This document shows, piece after piece, positions 28,256 to 39,300 of a stretch of DNA of 64,000 nucleotides (position 1 is its first letter; the number at the start of each line of letters is the position of its first letter). This DNA is from CAYUAI01 sp964442745 (GTDB taxonomy: Bacteria > Pseudomonadota > Gammaproteobacteria > S012-40): assembly GCA_964442745.1 (NCBI GenBank), contig CAYUAI010000004.1:1-64000 (forward strand), written 5' to 3'. Position numbers and translations under genes: made by a program. The notes beneath the pieces are model-generated. The model was given only the letters and a program-made list of their open reading frames with translations, had not been told where the DNA came from and did not search any database.

Positions 28256-28825
28256 TTGAGAAAACAATTGAGTCACTGGCAAATTAAACGAGCCGTTTCA
28301 GTATTACAGCAAGGCGGGATTATTGCCTACCCAACGGAATCGGTGTACGGACTGGGCTGTGACCCATTCAATGAGGCCGCCGTCAAAAGACTTTTGCAAA
28401 TTAAAAAACGAGCCATCAGTAAAGGCCTGATCATCATTAGTTCAGATTTTGAGAAACTTCGCGATCTATTACAGCCCGTGCCTCCCCTCATCATGCAACA
28501 ATTGAATCGGACTTGGCCTGGGCCTGTCACATGGTTATTACCCGTGCATGAAAAAGTGCCAGTCTACCTCAAGGGAAACCACCAGACACTCGCGGTACGT
28601 GTCTCCGAGCACCCCATCGTTAGACAATTATGTTTAGCATTTAACGGCCCCATTGTCTCCACCAGCGCCAATATCGCAGGACATCCCGCCTTGCGCCACC
28701 ATCTCTTATGCAGACGAAATTTTGCAAATCAAGTAAACTACATTTTGACAGGTCAAGTCGGTCACGCTAAAAAACCGACGGAAATTCGTGATGGTCTCAC
28801 CGGTCGGGTGATACGCCCCGGTTAG
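28256..28825 (+). CDS. tsaC: Threonylcarbamoyl-AMP synthase TsaC
   Basis: 189 residues of the YrdC/Sua5 fold. The enzyme makes threonylcarbamoyl-AMP for the t6A modification at position 37 of ANN-decoding tRNAs. The substrate pocket motifs are GGIIAYPTESVYGLGCDP, KGLIIIS, WPGPVTW and VSTSANIAG. It is the short single-domain TsaC form. TTG start at 28256, 26 bases after purD, suggests cotranscription. Confidence 0.93.
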   Translation: MRKQLSHWQIKRAVSVLQQGGIIAYPTESVYGLGCDPFNEAAVKRLLQIKKRAISKGLIIISSDFEKLRDLLQPVPPLIMQQLNRTWPGPVTWLLPVHEKVPVYLKGNHQTLAVRVSEHPIVRQLCLAFNGPIVSTSANIAGHPALRHHLLCRRNFANQVNYILTGQVGHAKKPTEIRDGLTGRVIRPG

Positions 28826-28866
28826 CAAGGAGATCGGAATAATTTTTGTTCCTAAGGAAACGTAAA

Positions 28867-30195
28867 ATGATAATGAAATTGATCGCTACGGTATTGTTAG
28901 GTTTAGCTTTGACGCCATCGGCAAGCTTAGCCACTTCGACCAAAGTACCGCCCGAAACAACCCTTTTCACGCTGGTTTACTCGGGCAATCTTGACGGAGA
29001 GTTAGAACCCTGCGGATGTAGTGAAGGAGGCAATAAAGGAGGAATTAAACGCCGCGTCACAATGATCGATCAATTGCGCCAGCAATACCCCGAGCTATTG
29101 CTAATTTCCAGTGGTGGCCTCATCGTCAGCGAGTTGCCCCAAGACCGTCTAAAAAGCCGCTACATTATGGAAGGTTTAAATGCCCTAAATTACGATGCGA
29201 TAGGACTACAATGGCGCGACCTGGGTTTTGGTAAAGAATTTATTGCACACAATCCACTGCCTTTTATTAGTTCCAACGCTTACCTTGATAGCTTCCCATC
29301 TCAACAAGTCATCAACCGACAAAAACAGGCTTTTGTTTTTTTCAACTGGCTCGATGCTAGCAGCCAACCACAAAGCAATATGGAATCACGCGATCATAAC
29401 GTATCAAACGATACCCAAGCATTAAAACAACGCCTGAGCTTAGCCAAAGCCCTCGGTGCAACCACCATACTCTCCAGTACATTACCCTTGGCTAAAGCTA
29501 AAACCAGCTTGCCATTAGAGGATGTTGACATCCTCATTATCAAAGCAAAATATGAAAAATTCGGCGAGCCGGTTAAATTGAACAATACCCTTGCCATACA
29601 GCCCGGCTCCCGAGGTATGCGGCTCGGCAAACTCCAGTTTAGCCTCAACAACAAAGGCCATATCGATCATTGGTCACACGAAGCCATCCCGCTGCCTCCC
29701 GAAGTTGGTGATGCACCGCGCATGGAAAGCTGGTATACCAATTACAACGCTGAGGTAAAAACCGAATATGAAAAGCGGGCGGCTGAACGCCAACGTATTG
29801 AACAAGGCGAAAGCCCATATATTGGCGACAAGGCTTGTCAAACGTGTCATCAAAAGGCTTATCAAACATGGTCGCAAAGCCAACATGCTGAAGCGTTCTA
29901 TGCGCTACAGGATGTCAACAAAGCGTTTGATCCAGATTGTATCCCCTGCCATACGGTCGGCTTTGAACAATTCGGTGGCTTTATCGATTCCGCAATCACT
30001 GAACATCTAGCTCACGTACAGTGCGAATCCTGTCACGGCGCCGCTAAACAGCATGCCACCTCCGTCGGTCAAACCTCAGTAACAAATACAGATTGGCCTA
30101 AAGAGAAAATTTGTGGACAATGCCATATCCAGAAACATAGCCCTGATTTCGTCTATGAAACTTATTGGCCGAAAATAGCCCATGGTAAAGAATGA
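28867..30195 (+). CDS. Exported tetrahaem c-type cytochrome with a 5'-nucleotidase-like N-terminal domain
   Basis: 442 residues from the ATG at 28867 (AAGGAAA upstream). A signal peptide covers about 1-22. Residues 35-270 look like a UshA-type metallophosphatase fold (LVYSGNLDGELEPCGCSEGG), but the usual metal-binding Asp/His are not clear, so this half may be non-catalytic. Residues 318-425 carry four CXXCH haem sites: CQTCH (324), CIPCH (358), CESCH (386) and CGQCH (416), resembling cytochrome c554-type modules. It should act in periplasmic electron transfer. Its stop is next to the stop of the convergent M48 gene. Confidence 0.85.
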   Translation: MIMKLIATVLLGLALTPSASLATSTKVPPETTLFTLVYSGNLDGELEPCGCSEGGNKGGIKRRVTMIDQLRQQYPELLLISSGGLIVSELPQDRLKSRYIMEGLNALNYDAIGLQWRDLGFGKEFIAHNPLPFISSNAYLDSFPSQQVINRQKQAFVFFNWLDASSQPQSNMESRDHNVSNDTQALKQRLSLAKALGATTILSSTLPLAKAKTSLPLEDVDILIIKAKYEKFGEPVKLNNTLAIQPGSRGMRLGKLQFSLNNKGHIDHWSHEAIPLPPEVGDAPRMESWYTNYNAEVKTEYEKRAAERQRIEQGESPYIGDKACQTCHQKAYQTWSQSQHAEAFYALQDVNKAFDPDCIPCHTVGFEQFGGFIDSAITEHLAHVQCESCHGAAKQHATSVGQTSVTNTDWPKEKICGQCHIQKHSPDFVYETYWPKIAHGKE

Positions 30196-30999
30196 TTACT
30201 TCAGCCGACAATTCGGCGGCTGTTGCTGCCGAAGCGCCTGCTCCCGCAATGCTAATGCCTGGGGAATGCGCTTTTCTAAATCACCAATTCTTGTTTTATG
30301 AGAAGGATGAGTCGACATAAATTCTGGGGGCTGTTTGCCACCGCTGGCTTTCCCCATATTACGCCATAACTCGGTACTCGACCGTGGATCAAATCCGGCC
30401 GAGGCCATTAAATCCAAACCTAATAAATCAGCTTCACTCTCTTGCAAACGACCAAAGGGCAACAACACACCAAATTGTGCCCCCACACCTAACAGACCTA
30501 ACAAAGCATTTTTTTCGGTGGTTTGAGTCCCGGCAATGGCCCGAATTAATTCGAGGCCAGTGTTGGTCGCATACTGCTGCGAGACACGCTCGTTGCCATG
30601 CCGAGATAGCACATGAGCCACCTCATGGCCTAATACGGTCGCCAACTGATCTTGATTCACGGCCACCTTAAGCAACCCCGTGTTTACACCCATTTTGCCG
30701 CCAGGCAAGGCAAATGCATTAGCCGAGTCATCCTTAAACACAGTCACTTCCCAGGCGGTATTACCCCCTGATGCACCGAGGGCAGCCGTGATTCGGTTGG
30801 CGACACACATCACATATTGATTCACATTGGCATCGTTTGATTTTGGCTGATTCGCCTTCATCTCATCATAGGCCGTCATGCCCATTTTCTGCATCTCAGC
30901 TTCAGGAAATAAATTCAATTGCCTTCGACCAAGCGGTGTGGTGGAGCACGCCACGATCAGCAGGGCGATCAATAATAAAGCAAATAGACGATATATCAT
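30196..30999 (-). CDS. M48-family metallopeptidase lipoprotein (LoiP/Oma1-like)
   Basis: 267 residues from the ATG at 30999 (a TTG lies two codons upstream). Lipobox IVAC places it as a lipoprotein. The zinc motif is TVLGHEVAHVLSRHG, with the downstream Glu in LQESEADLLGLDLM. These proteases cleave envelope proteins in quality control; E. coli LoiP is an outer-membrane lipoprotein of this type. The gene is convergent with, and directly adjacent to, the cytochrome gene. Confidence 0.9.
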   Translation of the reverse strand: MIYRLFALLLIALLIVACSTTPLGRRQLNLFPEAEMQKMGMTAYDEMKANQPKSNDANVNQYVMCVANRITAALGASGGNTAWEVTVFKDDSANAFALPGGKMGVNTGLLKVAVNQDQLATVLGHEVAHVLSRHGNERVSQQYATNTGLELIRAIAGTQTTEKNALLGLLGVGAQFGVLLPFGRLQESEADLLGLDLMASAGFDPRSSTELWRNMGKASGGKQPPEFMSTHPSHKTRIGDLEKRIPQALALREQALRQQQPPNCRLK

Positions 31000-31112
31000 A
31001 GGCAAGGGTCTTTCAGAAATAAAAGTTGACCCTAATTATAACCTACATTTCATATTAGGGTATGTGAAAACCGCAAAGTGATTTTGATATTCAGATGACG
31101 TTTCTGGATCTG

Positions 31113-31138
31113 CATTCCCACGCAGGCGCGAGGGAATG
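31113..31138. repeat. REP-like palindrome, CATTCCC type
   Basis: CATTCCC and GGGAATG around ACGCAGGCGCGA. A degraded relative occurs near 57992-58072. Confidence 0.5.
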
Positions 31139-31177
31139 AGAAATCTAAAAATGATTCGCTACGAGGAGAGAGGAAGG

Positions 31178-33511
31178 TTAATCAGCCACCGCTTCCTTTA
31201 ACGATGATTTACCATTGCCTTGAGACGATAGACTAGCCGCCTCAGCTTTTCTGACTTTGAGCAAATTTGTTTGCTGCTCATTATCGGCTTCCGTTGCGAT
31301 AATTTCATAACCAATGGATTTTAAACTGTCAGAGACTAAGCGAGTCGCTTCTCCCTGAGTCAATCGAATAGGCAATATTTCTTTATCACCGATTTTCTTT
31401 AATGCCATACGTGCCTTTAAATAGTGCATCGGACATTCTTCTTCCGTCAAATCCAATACGGCATGAAACTTTTTGGTGGCCTTTTTAGCTCTTACTTTTG
31501 GTTTTGGCTGCCAATTTCGACAAATGACTTCGACTTCACTGACCCATTTATCCAGCTCACCAAAAAAGGCTAAATTAGCCTCTTTATCCAGCTCTAAGGC
31601 TAACACCGTATATTTTGCGACAAATGATTCAATCTTCATCACCACATCAGTCGGTGTCATCACCTCCTTGAGTCGCTGACATATCTGCGCTAAATCATCA
31701 TCGCTTTTTTCACCCGCAATAAACAACGCACTGTTGCCAGCCAGTTTCAGAATATTCTCGGCACATTCAAGTGACTCTTGCAACATGCCTTGACGCAAAA
31801 ATGCATTTCGATAACTTTGTTCATTCTTCACTTCAGAAAAATTAGCAGAAACGGTTTCCTCGCTAATACCGGCACACTCACCGCCACCAAATTGATAAAC
31901 TTTAAAGACTTCTTCGTTATCGATATCTTTCGCCAACACCGGCAATTCTTCAGCGGTTACCGTTGTCAAATCGGCCAATAATTCACCGAAATATTCGGCA
32001 CCTTTATTTCTCGCCCAATCAAAAAATATTTCATGTTCATTACGCTCCTCCTTGAAATGACTCTGTACACGCTCCACCGCCGTGGCGACCCGCACCGCCG
32101 GTACCTCCGGCCCCTTGATGGCAATCTTACCACCCTCGGCCCCATGACCACCGAAGTGCATACGATAAAAAGGAATGAGTTTGCCGTGCATTCGCCGACC
32201 TTCCCCATGCAAACCAATGTCACCCACATAGGGCTGAGCACATCCATTGTGACAACCACTCACACGGATTTTCAGTTCATTATCTTTTTTCAGTAACTTA
32301 TTAGCCATCCCTCTTGATGACGTAATACCTAAACGGCATGTCCAAGTCCCAGGGCAAGCCACCACATCTTTTTGATCAATCACGTGGCTTAACCCCGCCT
32401 CAGATAACTGTTGAACAATCAATTCAACTCGATCTTTAGGTACATCCACCAAGACCAAGTTTTGATCTTGTGTCATTCTCATCTGTGTCAGATGCTGGTC
32501 ATTCATTAAGGCCGAAATTTTTTGGATCATTTCAATCGACAAATCCCCTAAAGGGATATTAACAGGAATCGCGTATAAACCTTTTTGTCGCTGCTCAAGC
32601 GCCTTCCTCGGTGCGCCCATACCACACGCTTCACCCCAGGCATCATCAAACCACTGAATACTTGATAGCTTCTCAGCTAACACAGTCTCTTTAGTGCGCC
32701 GATATTCTTCTTGGTATTTTTCAATAAAACCCGCTTCACCAAAACGATCCACGAGAAATTTAATGCGGGACTTCGCTCTTTGTTTCCGGTTTGAATATCG
32801 ATGATGCACAGAAATCGCCGCCTCAATCGAGGCCAACAAATTTTCTGGCGACAAAAACGACTCTAGCACAATGGCTTCGCGAGGTTTATGGCCTAAACCG
32901 CCCCCCGCCAAAATCTTAAAACCAAATTGATTATCCTGTTTGACGGCAACCACCGCCAAATCATGCATCAAACCCTGCGCACAATCCGCTTCACAACCGG
33001 AAAAACTCATTTTAAACTTTCTTGGTAGATGCTGAGTTAACGGATGACGCAAAAAATGTTCGACAACGGTATTTAAAAATTGAGTAATGTCGGTATGTTC
33101 TCGGCTACAGACACCCGCCAATGGACAACCCGTCACATTTCTCACGGTATTACCACAAGCTTCTCGTGTTGTTAGCCCAACATCCGCCAGTTCTCCCATA
33201 ATTGCAGGGGTATTTTCAAGAGAAACATTATGCAATTGAATGTCTTGCCGCGTGGTAATACTGGCAAAATCATTATCTGAAAATTGATTCAATAATCGGG
33301 CAGTGGTATTGAATTGATCAATATCTAAAACACCACCGGGGACTTTAATGCGTACCATATATTTATTATCTTGGCGCTGCCCATAAATGCCTTGCTGCAA
33401 TCGAAGTGCGGTAAATTTGTCTTCATTGATATTGGCATCGCGAAAATTCTCCCAATCCTTGGTATATTGAGAAATTTCGCTTCGATCAATTATATTTTTT
33501 TCCTGGGTCAT
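31178..33511 (-). CDS. Nitrite/sulfite reductase haemoprotein fused to a TusA-like domain
   Basis: 777 residues. Two ferredoxin-like/sirohaem half-domains make up about 1-520; the 4Fe-4S/sirohaem cysteines are Cys386-x5-Cys392 (CPGTWTC) and Cys420-x3-Cys424 (CHNGC). Residues about 530-675 (starting FGGGECAG) form a helical module found in some fused reductases, perhaps HEPN-like. Residues 683-755 form a TusA/SirA-like sulfur-carrier domain with Cys693 in EECPMHYLKARMAL. It would reduce sulfite to sulfide, and the TusA part might receive the sulfur. No flavoprotein subunit (cysJ) is adjacent. Divergent from the cysB-like gene. Confidence 0.85.
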   Translation of the reverse strand: MTQEKNIIDRSEISQYTKDWENFRDANINEDKFTALRLQQGIYGQRQDNKYMVRIKVPGGVLDIDQFNTTARLLNQFSDNDFASITTRQDIQLHNVSLENTPAIMGELADVGLTTREACGNTVRNVTGCPLAGVCSREHTDITQFLNTVVEHFLRHPLTQHLPRKFKMSFSGCEADCAQGLMHDLAVVAVKQDNQFGFKILAGGGLGHKPREAIVLESFLSPENLLASIEAAISVHHRYSNRKQRAKSRIKFLVDRFGEAGFIEKYQEEYRRTKETVLAEKLSSIQWFDDAWGEACGMGAPRKALEQRQKGLYAIPVNIPLGDLSIEMIQKISALMNDQHLTQMRMTQDQNLVLVDVPKDRVELIVQQLSEAGLSHVIDQKDVVACPGTWTCRLGITSSRGMANKLLKKDNELKIRVSGCHNGCAQPYVGDIGLHGEGRRMHGKLIPFYRMHFGGHGAEGGKIAIKGPEVPAVRVATAVERVQSHFKEERNEHEIFFDWARNKGAEYFGELLADLTTVTAEELPVLAKDIDNEEVFKVYQFGGGECAGISEETVSANFSEVKNEQSYRNAFLRQGMLQESLECAENILKLAGNSALFIAGEKSDDDLAQICQRLKEVMTPTDVVMKIESFVAKYTVLALELDKEANLAFFGELDKWVSEVEVICRNWQPKPKVRAKKATKKFHAVLDLTEEECPMHYLKARMALKKIGDKEILPIRLTQGEATRLVSDSLKSIGYEIIATEADNEQQTNLLKVRKAEAASLSSQGNGKSSLKEAVAD

Positions 33512-33826
33512 CGTTTTCTATTCCTAATCGCATTAACACCCCTGACGTGAGAGCAGCTTCATCAACGCTACTCAGCATCGTCCTGTTTCTAAAAATCCAA
33601 AAACTAAATCGTTTGAGTTTCGCTACTTAGCGCCTAATAAATATCAGCATAAACCACGCAAGCATGATATCTTGCTTGCGGTTTAATACCGAAGAGACTT
33701 TAACACTTTAAGACACAGCTCAAGATAGCGGCCCAGCTAGGCATCGAATAGGAACTATAGCTTGCGCTGTTTATAATAGAAAATAATGAATTGTTATTTC
33801 ATTATTATATATGGATATATGAAAAC
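33512..33826. other. Intergenic region between sulfite reductase and cysB-like genes
   Basis: 315 bases without a gene, holding the divergent promoters. AT-rich before the cysB-like start (33780-33820). Regulator sites are expected but none was assigned. Confidence 0.5.
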
Positions 33827-34753
33827 ATGAAAATCAAGCAGCTTAAATACGTTCTCGAAGTCGCTAGAAATGGTTTAAACATTTCGCAAGCGGCGGAAAG
33901 TTTGCATACCGTGCAACCCGGTGTCAGTACACAAATTAAACTACTTGAAGAGGAAATAGGCACACCTATCTTTGAACGGTACGGCAAACGTATGGTTGCG
34001 ATTACGCCGGCAGGTGAAAAAATCCTTGATATTGCAGCGGATATCATGCAACAGGTCAATGACATTAAGAACATTGGCGCCGAATTCACCCATGAAAGCA
34101 AAGGGACTTTAACCATTGCGACCACCCACACTCAAGCGCGTTATGCGCTTCCTCAGGTAGTCGCCAAATTTGTGAAACGATTTCCCAATGTACAATTGCG
34201 TATGTATCAAGGAAACCCGACTCAAATTTGTGAGAAAGTCATTTCAGGTGAAGCCGATCTGGTCATTGCAACGGAGGCCATCAGCTCCTTTAAAGAGCTT
34301 GTCATGCTACCGGTTTATCAATGGAATCGCTGCGTCGTCGCCCCCCTTGGCCACGAAATATTGAAACGACCAAAACTCACCTTACAAGATTTGACAAAGT
34401 ACCCCATCATTACCTACGATTTTGCGTTTACCGGTCGATCCGTCATCAATAACGCGTTTGCTCAATCCGGCTTGACCCCGAACATTGCACTCACCGCCAT
34501 CGACTCTGACGTCATAAAACACTATGTTGAACTCGGCTTAGGCATCGGCATATTGGCCTCCATGGCATTTTCCAGCGAATTAGATAAAAACTTACGTAGT
34601 GTGGATGCGAGTCATTTATTTCCCGATAGTACGACCAGCATTGGTATTCGCCATGGCCGCTATATACGGCAATATATGTATACGTTTATTGAATATTTTG
34701 CACCGCATTTAACCGCAGACGCGGTACAAAATGCCTTAGGCATCGAAACTTAA
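33827..34753 (+). CDS. cysB: CysB-type LysR regulator
   Basis: 308 residues from the ATG at 33827; the longer frame adds a hydrophobic stretch atypical of the family. MKIKQLKYVLEVARNGLNIS and AAESLHTVQPGVSTQIKLLE match the CysB helix-turn-helix. CysB activates sulfate assimilation genes in response to N-acetylserine. Divergent position next to the sulfite reductase gene fits this role. Slightly shorter than E. coli CysB (324). Confidence 0.88.
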   Translation: MKIKQLKYVLEVARNGLNISQAAESLHTVQPGVSTQIKLLEEEIGTPIFERYGKRMVAITPAGEKILDIAADIMQQVNDIKNIGAEFTHESKGTLTIATTHTQARYALPQVVAKFVKRFPNVQLRMYQGNPTQICEKVISGEADLVIATEAISSFKELVMLPVYQWNRCVVAPLGHEILKRPKLTLQDLTKYPIITYDFAFTGRSVINNAFAQSGLTPNIALTAIDSDVIKHYVELGLGIGILASMAFSSELDKNLRSVDASHLFPDSTTSIGIRHGRYIRQYMYTFIEYFAPHLTADAVQNALGIET

Positions 34754-34783
34754 ATACTCACAACATGCAAAACCTGAGAACTA

Positions 34784-35716
34784 TCAAGCATTAAGATCTT
34801 TATGATAGAAACTCGCCCCCCCCGCTGGACGACTTCGAAATCGTTGATAACTCCAAATATACTGTTCAGGAAAGACCGCAATGCACGACTCAATCGCGTG
34901 ATTTAGTTTTGTCGTGGTCGTCTGGAGCCCCTCCCCGGATGCCATCGAAGGAACACGTTGGAAATGAATATGGAATCCTTGCCCCGAAAAATTGCGTAAC
35001 GCGTATCCTAAAATAACCGTCGCCTGGGTTTTCTCAATAAGACGCGGTATCAACACCGCTGTTTTTGCCTCAATGCCAAAAAATGGCGCAAAAAAACCAC
35101 GCCCCATACTGGGCTCTTGATCGGGCAAAATACCCACCATTCCACCTCGTGACAGCGTTTGATACAAGCTTCGCACACCAGTGATATCCGTTGCCACCAA
35201 GTACCCCCCGTGGCGTACCCGCGCCTTGACCACCAATGCATTCAATGACGTCATCCGCAATGGCCGCGCCATGCCTGTCACTTGGTATTGATAACCTAAA
35301 AAGGCTCCCATAAATTCCCAATTACCTAAATGAGGCAACGCCAAAATGACGCCATTTCCTTGCTCTAATGCCTGCTTGACATAATGCTCACCGGTCACCT
35401 GATCAACAAGTCGTATGAGTTTATTTGTTGGCCAATACCACACCGCACCCATTTCTGCCAAGCCCTTACCTGACTCGATAAGCGATTGCTTGACTAATCG
35501 AGTTTGTTGCTTTTTCGACAGTGTCGGCAAGCAATGGGCGATATTAATTTGACTAACCCGTCGCAGATCATTGCGCATTAACGTCATCAACCAGCCTAAT
35601 ATTCCACCAATTTTTCGCGACCAACGCAATGGCAAATAAGCCAATAGCCTCAACAAAGCGCTCGCTACTGGCGCTCTCAGATATCGCTTGAAAAAAGCGG
35701 AAAAAAATCGAATCAT
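34784..35716 (-). CDS. LpxL/HtrB-family lipid A or lysophospholipid acyltransferase
   Basis: 310 residues with one N-terminal membrane helix and the family HX4E-like block LALPHLGNWEFMG (His about 128), PDQEPSMGRGFFAPFFG and the ILGYALR strand. These inner-membrane enzymes add a secondary acyl chain to lipid A from acyl-ACP. Which acyltransferase paralogue it is cannot be settled from sequence alone. Monocistronic. Confidence 0.88.
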   Translation of the reverse strand: MIRFFSAFFKRYLRAPVASALLRLLAYLPLRWSRKIGGILGWLMTLMRNDLRRVSQINIAHCLPTLSKKQQTRLVKQSLIESGKGLAEMGAVWYWPTNKLIRLVDQVTGEHYVKQALEQGNGVILALPHLGNWEFMGAFLGYQYQVTGMARPLRMTSLNALVVKARVRHGGYLVATDITGVRSLYQTLSRGGMVGILPDQEPSMGRGFFAPFFGIEAKTAVLIPRLIEKTQATVILGYALRNFSGQGFHIHFQRVPSMASGEGLQTTTTKLNHAIESCIAVFPEQYIWSYQRFRSRPAGGASFYHKDLNA

Positions 35717-35850
35717 CGCCTAACCAACCAGTAAAAACTTCTGAATACGATAGCAAAATCGGTATAATGAGGGATATCAACGCTTTCATCATGACAAATG
35801 TGCTAATAACCACATATTAGCCATCGAATTAAGGTAGACAACTCAACCGC

Positions 35851-36270
35851 ATGAATAAAGTCATTCCCTTAGCGCCTAAAGACGCCTGGAGCTTGCTGCA
35901 AGAAAATCCACGATCCGTGTTAATCGATGTTCGATCTTCCATGGAATTTTTATTTGTCGGCCACCCCCAAGGCGCCATTAGCCTTCCATGGATCGATGAA
36001 CCTCACTGGATCGTCGACCCTCAGTGGCTAACTCATGTCCGACAACTCATGTTAGGTGGCGTTTCCAGCCATGAAGCCGACGAGGCGCCGATCATTATTA
36101 TATGCCGCAGTGGTCGTCGCTCACTGGAAGCGGGAGACAAACTTATCGAAGCCAACTTCACTAAAGTCTATCATATTGAAGGCGGATTTGAAGGCTCACT
36201 GGACGAACACCACCAACGAAGTAAAATCGATGGCTGGCGGTACGAAGAGCTCCCTTGGGAGCAATGCTGA
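35851..36270 (+). CDS. Single-domain rhodanese-like sulfurtransferase
   Basis: 139 residues: VLIDVRSSMEFLFVGHPQGA forms the first signature and IICRSGRRS the active-site loop with its persulfide Cys. Members move sulfur between carriers or act in cyanide detoxification. No signal peptide, so cytoplasmic. It lies 100 bases before metH in the same direction. Confidence 0.9.
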   Translation: MNKVIPLAPKDAWSLLQENPRSVLIDVRSSMEFLFVGHPQGAISLPWIDEPHWIVDPQWLTHVRQLMLGGVSSHEADEAPIIIICRSGRRSLEAGDKLIEANFTKVYHIEGGFEGSLDEHHQRSKIDGWRYEELPWEQC

Positions 36271-36370
36271 AACAGCGCTTTCCTGGGCAGCCTAACCGAT
36301 ATCAAGCTGTTTTAACCCTAGCCTGCAACGGTCAGCACACTATTTAACCAAAAATTACAAGAGCAGTCTC

Positions 36371-39300
36371 ATGTCAAATAACCGCACAACATCATTACTA
36401 TCTAGCCTGGAAAATCGTATATTAGTGCTTGATGGCGCCATGGGCACCATGATTCAAGACTATCAGCTTGAAGAAGAAGATTACCGGGGCGAGCGCTTTA
36501 GCGAGCATCCTTGCGATGTCAAAGGCAATAATGACTTATTGGTATTAACTCAACCCAATATCATCAAAGATATCCACCTCGCCTATATGAATGCCGGTAC
36601 CGACATCGTGGAAACCAATACCTTCAGCGCGACCTCCATTGGTATGGCCGATTACCAAATGGAAGATATCGTACTCGAACTTAATCGAGAAGCCGCCCGC
36701 ATCGCGAGACAAGCCTGTGATGAAATGAGTAAAAAAACACCAGAACGACCTCGCTTTGTCGCCGGAGTATTAGGGCCAACCAACCGTACCGCCAGCATCT
36801 CCCCGGATGTTAATAACCCCGGTTATCGCAATACTTCCTTTGATCAACTCGCCCAAGCCTACTATGAAGCCACCCAAGGTCTCGTTGAGGGCGGGTCTGA
36901 TATCATTCTTATCGAAACTATTTTCGATACGTTAAATGCCAAAGCCGCTATTTTTGGCGTTAAAGCGTATTTCCAAAGGAACAACGTTCAACTACCCATT
37001 ATGATCTCTGGTACCATCACCGATGCCAGTGGTCGCACCTTATCAGGTCAAACCACCGAAGCTTTTTGGAATTCGGTTGAACACGCTCAGCCACTGAGTA
37101 TTGGTTTAAATTGTGCCCTCGGCCCCAAACAATTACGTCAATACGTTGAAGAACTATCGAATATTGCAGATACTTATGTCAGCGCCCATCCCAACGCCGG
37201 TCTGCCCAACGCGTTTGGCGAATACGACGAAACACCCGAGATGATGGCCGAACAAATCCATGAATGGGCGAGCAGCGGTTTTCTCAATATCGTTGGTGGT
37301 TGTTGCGGCAGCACCCCGGCGCACATCCAAGCCATTGCCGAAGCCGTTCGCCAATGCCAACCGCGAGCCATCCCGCAACTAGAAAAAAAATGTCGTTTAA
37401 GTGGCTTAGAGCCCTTTAATATCGACGCAAATTCCCTGTTTATCAATGTCGGTGAAAGAACGAATGTCACCGGCTCCGCCCGTTTTAAACGCCTCATTTT
37501 AGAAAATGATTATGACGCTGCATTAGATGTGGCTCGCCAACAAGTAGACAGTGGCGCACAAATCATTGACATCAACATGGACGAAGGCATGTTAGATGGC
37601 AAAGAGGCGATGGTCACTTATTTAAACTTGATCGCCACTGAACCGGATATTACACGGGTGCCGATCATGATCGACTCATCCAAATGGGAAATTTTGGAAG
37701 CGGGTTTAAAATGCATACAAGGCAAAGGCATTGTCAACTCGATCAGCCTAAAAGAAGGCGAAGACAATTTTATCCAACAAGCCAAGTTAATTAGGCAATA
37801 CGGTGCCGCCATCATTGTCATGGCCTTTGATGAGCAAGGGCAAGCCGACACCTTGCAAAGAAAAGTCGAAATTTGTACCCGCTCTTATCATATTTTAACG
37901 GAGCAAGCTGACTTCCCCCCGCAAGATATTATTTTCGACCCTAACATTTTTGCGATCGCCACCGGCATCGCAGAGCACAATAACTATGGCGTCGATTTTA
38001 TTGAAGCCACGCGTCAGATCAAAGCCACACTGCCTCACGCACTCATCTCTGGTGGCGTTTCTAATGTATCCTTTTCATTTCGCGGCAACAACCCGATTCG
38101 AGAAGCCATCCATTCGGTTTTTTTGTACCACACCATCCAAGCCGGCATGGATATGGGCATTGTCAATGCCGGTCAACTGGCCATTTATGAAGATCTGCCA
38201 GCACAACTCCGAGCCGGCGTTGAAGATGTGGTTCTCAATCGAGGCGAAGAGGCCACCGAAAAATTATTAGACATCGCCGAACAATATCGAGGCGAGGGCG
38301 GTAGCGCTAAAAAAGAAGAAGATACGGCCTGGCGTGAATGGCCAGTGGCCAAACGATTAGAGCATGCCTTAGTGAAAGGCCTTGACGCCTTCGTCGTAGA
38401 AGATACAGAGCAAGCTCGCCAGCAATTTGATCGTCCTATCCAAGTGATCGAAGGACCGCTGATGGATGGTATGAATGTGGTTGGCGACTTGTTTGGCGAG
38501 GGTAAAATGTTTTTGCCACAAGTCGTCAAATCGGCACGGGTCATGAAAAAAGCAGTCGCCTATTTACTGCCATTTATCGAAGAAGAAAAAAGCGGCGTGC
38601 AACAAAGCAATGGCAAAATTTTAATGGCTACGGTCAAAGGTGATGTACACGATATCGGTAAAAATATTGTCGGCGTGGTATTGCAATGCAATAATTTTGA
38701 AATCATTGATATTGGTGTCATGGTACCTGCCGAAAAAATTCTGGAAACCGCGAAAAATGAATCCGTCGATATTATCGGACTCTCCGGATTAATCACCCCG
38801 TCGCTGGATGAAATGACTCATATCGCCAAAGAAATGCAACGACAAGGCTTCACCATCCCTTTGTTAATTGGAGGCGCCACCACCTCGCGTGCCCACACGG
38901 CGGTTAAAATCGAACCCCATTACCAGTTCCCCACAATCTGGGTCAAAGATGCATCCCGTGCCGTAGCGGTTGCTCAAAAACTCATTAGTCAAAACCTAAA
39001 AGAGCAATATGTCGCTGACATCAAATCTGAATACGAGGCGGTGCGCATTCAATATGCGGGTCGACGCAGCCAAATCCAATGGGTATCACTCGCCAAAGCC
39101 CGGGAAAATAAAGCACAAATTGACTGGAACAAACACCAACCAGTCAAACCCAATTTCATTGGTGTTAAAACTTTCGATGGATTTTCACTAAAAGAAATCA
39201 GCGAATACATCGACTGGACGCCTTTTTTCCATACCTGGGAATTAAAAGGCAGTTATCCAAAAATTTTCCAAGATAAAGATAAAGGTATACAAGCCCAAAA

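Noticed and set aside
36271..36370. Cobalamin or SAM riboswitch before metH
   Set aside because: The gap is only 100 bases and shows none of the conserved motifs.
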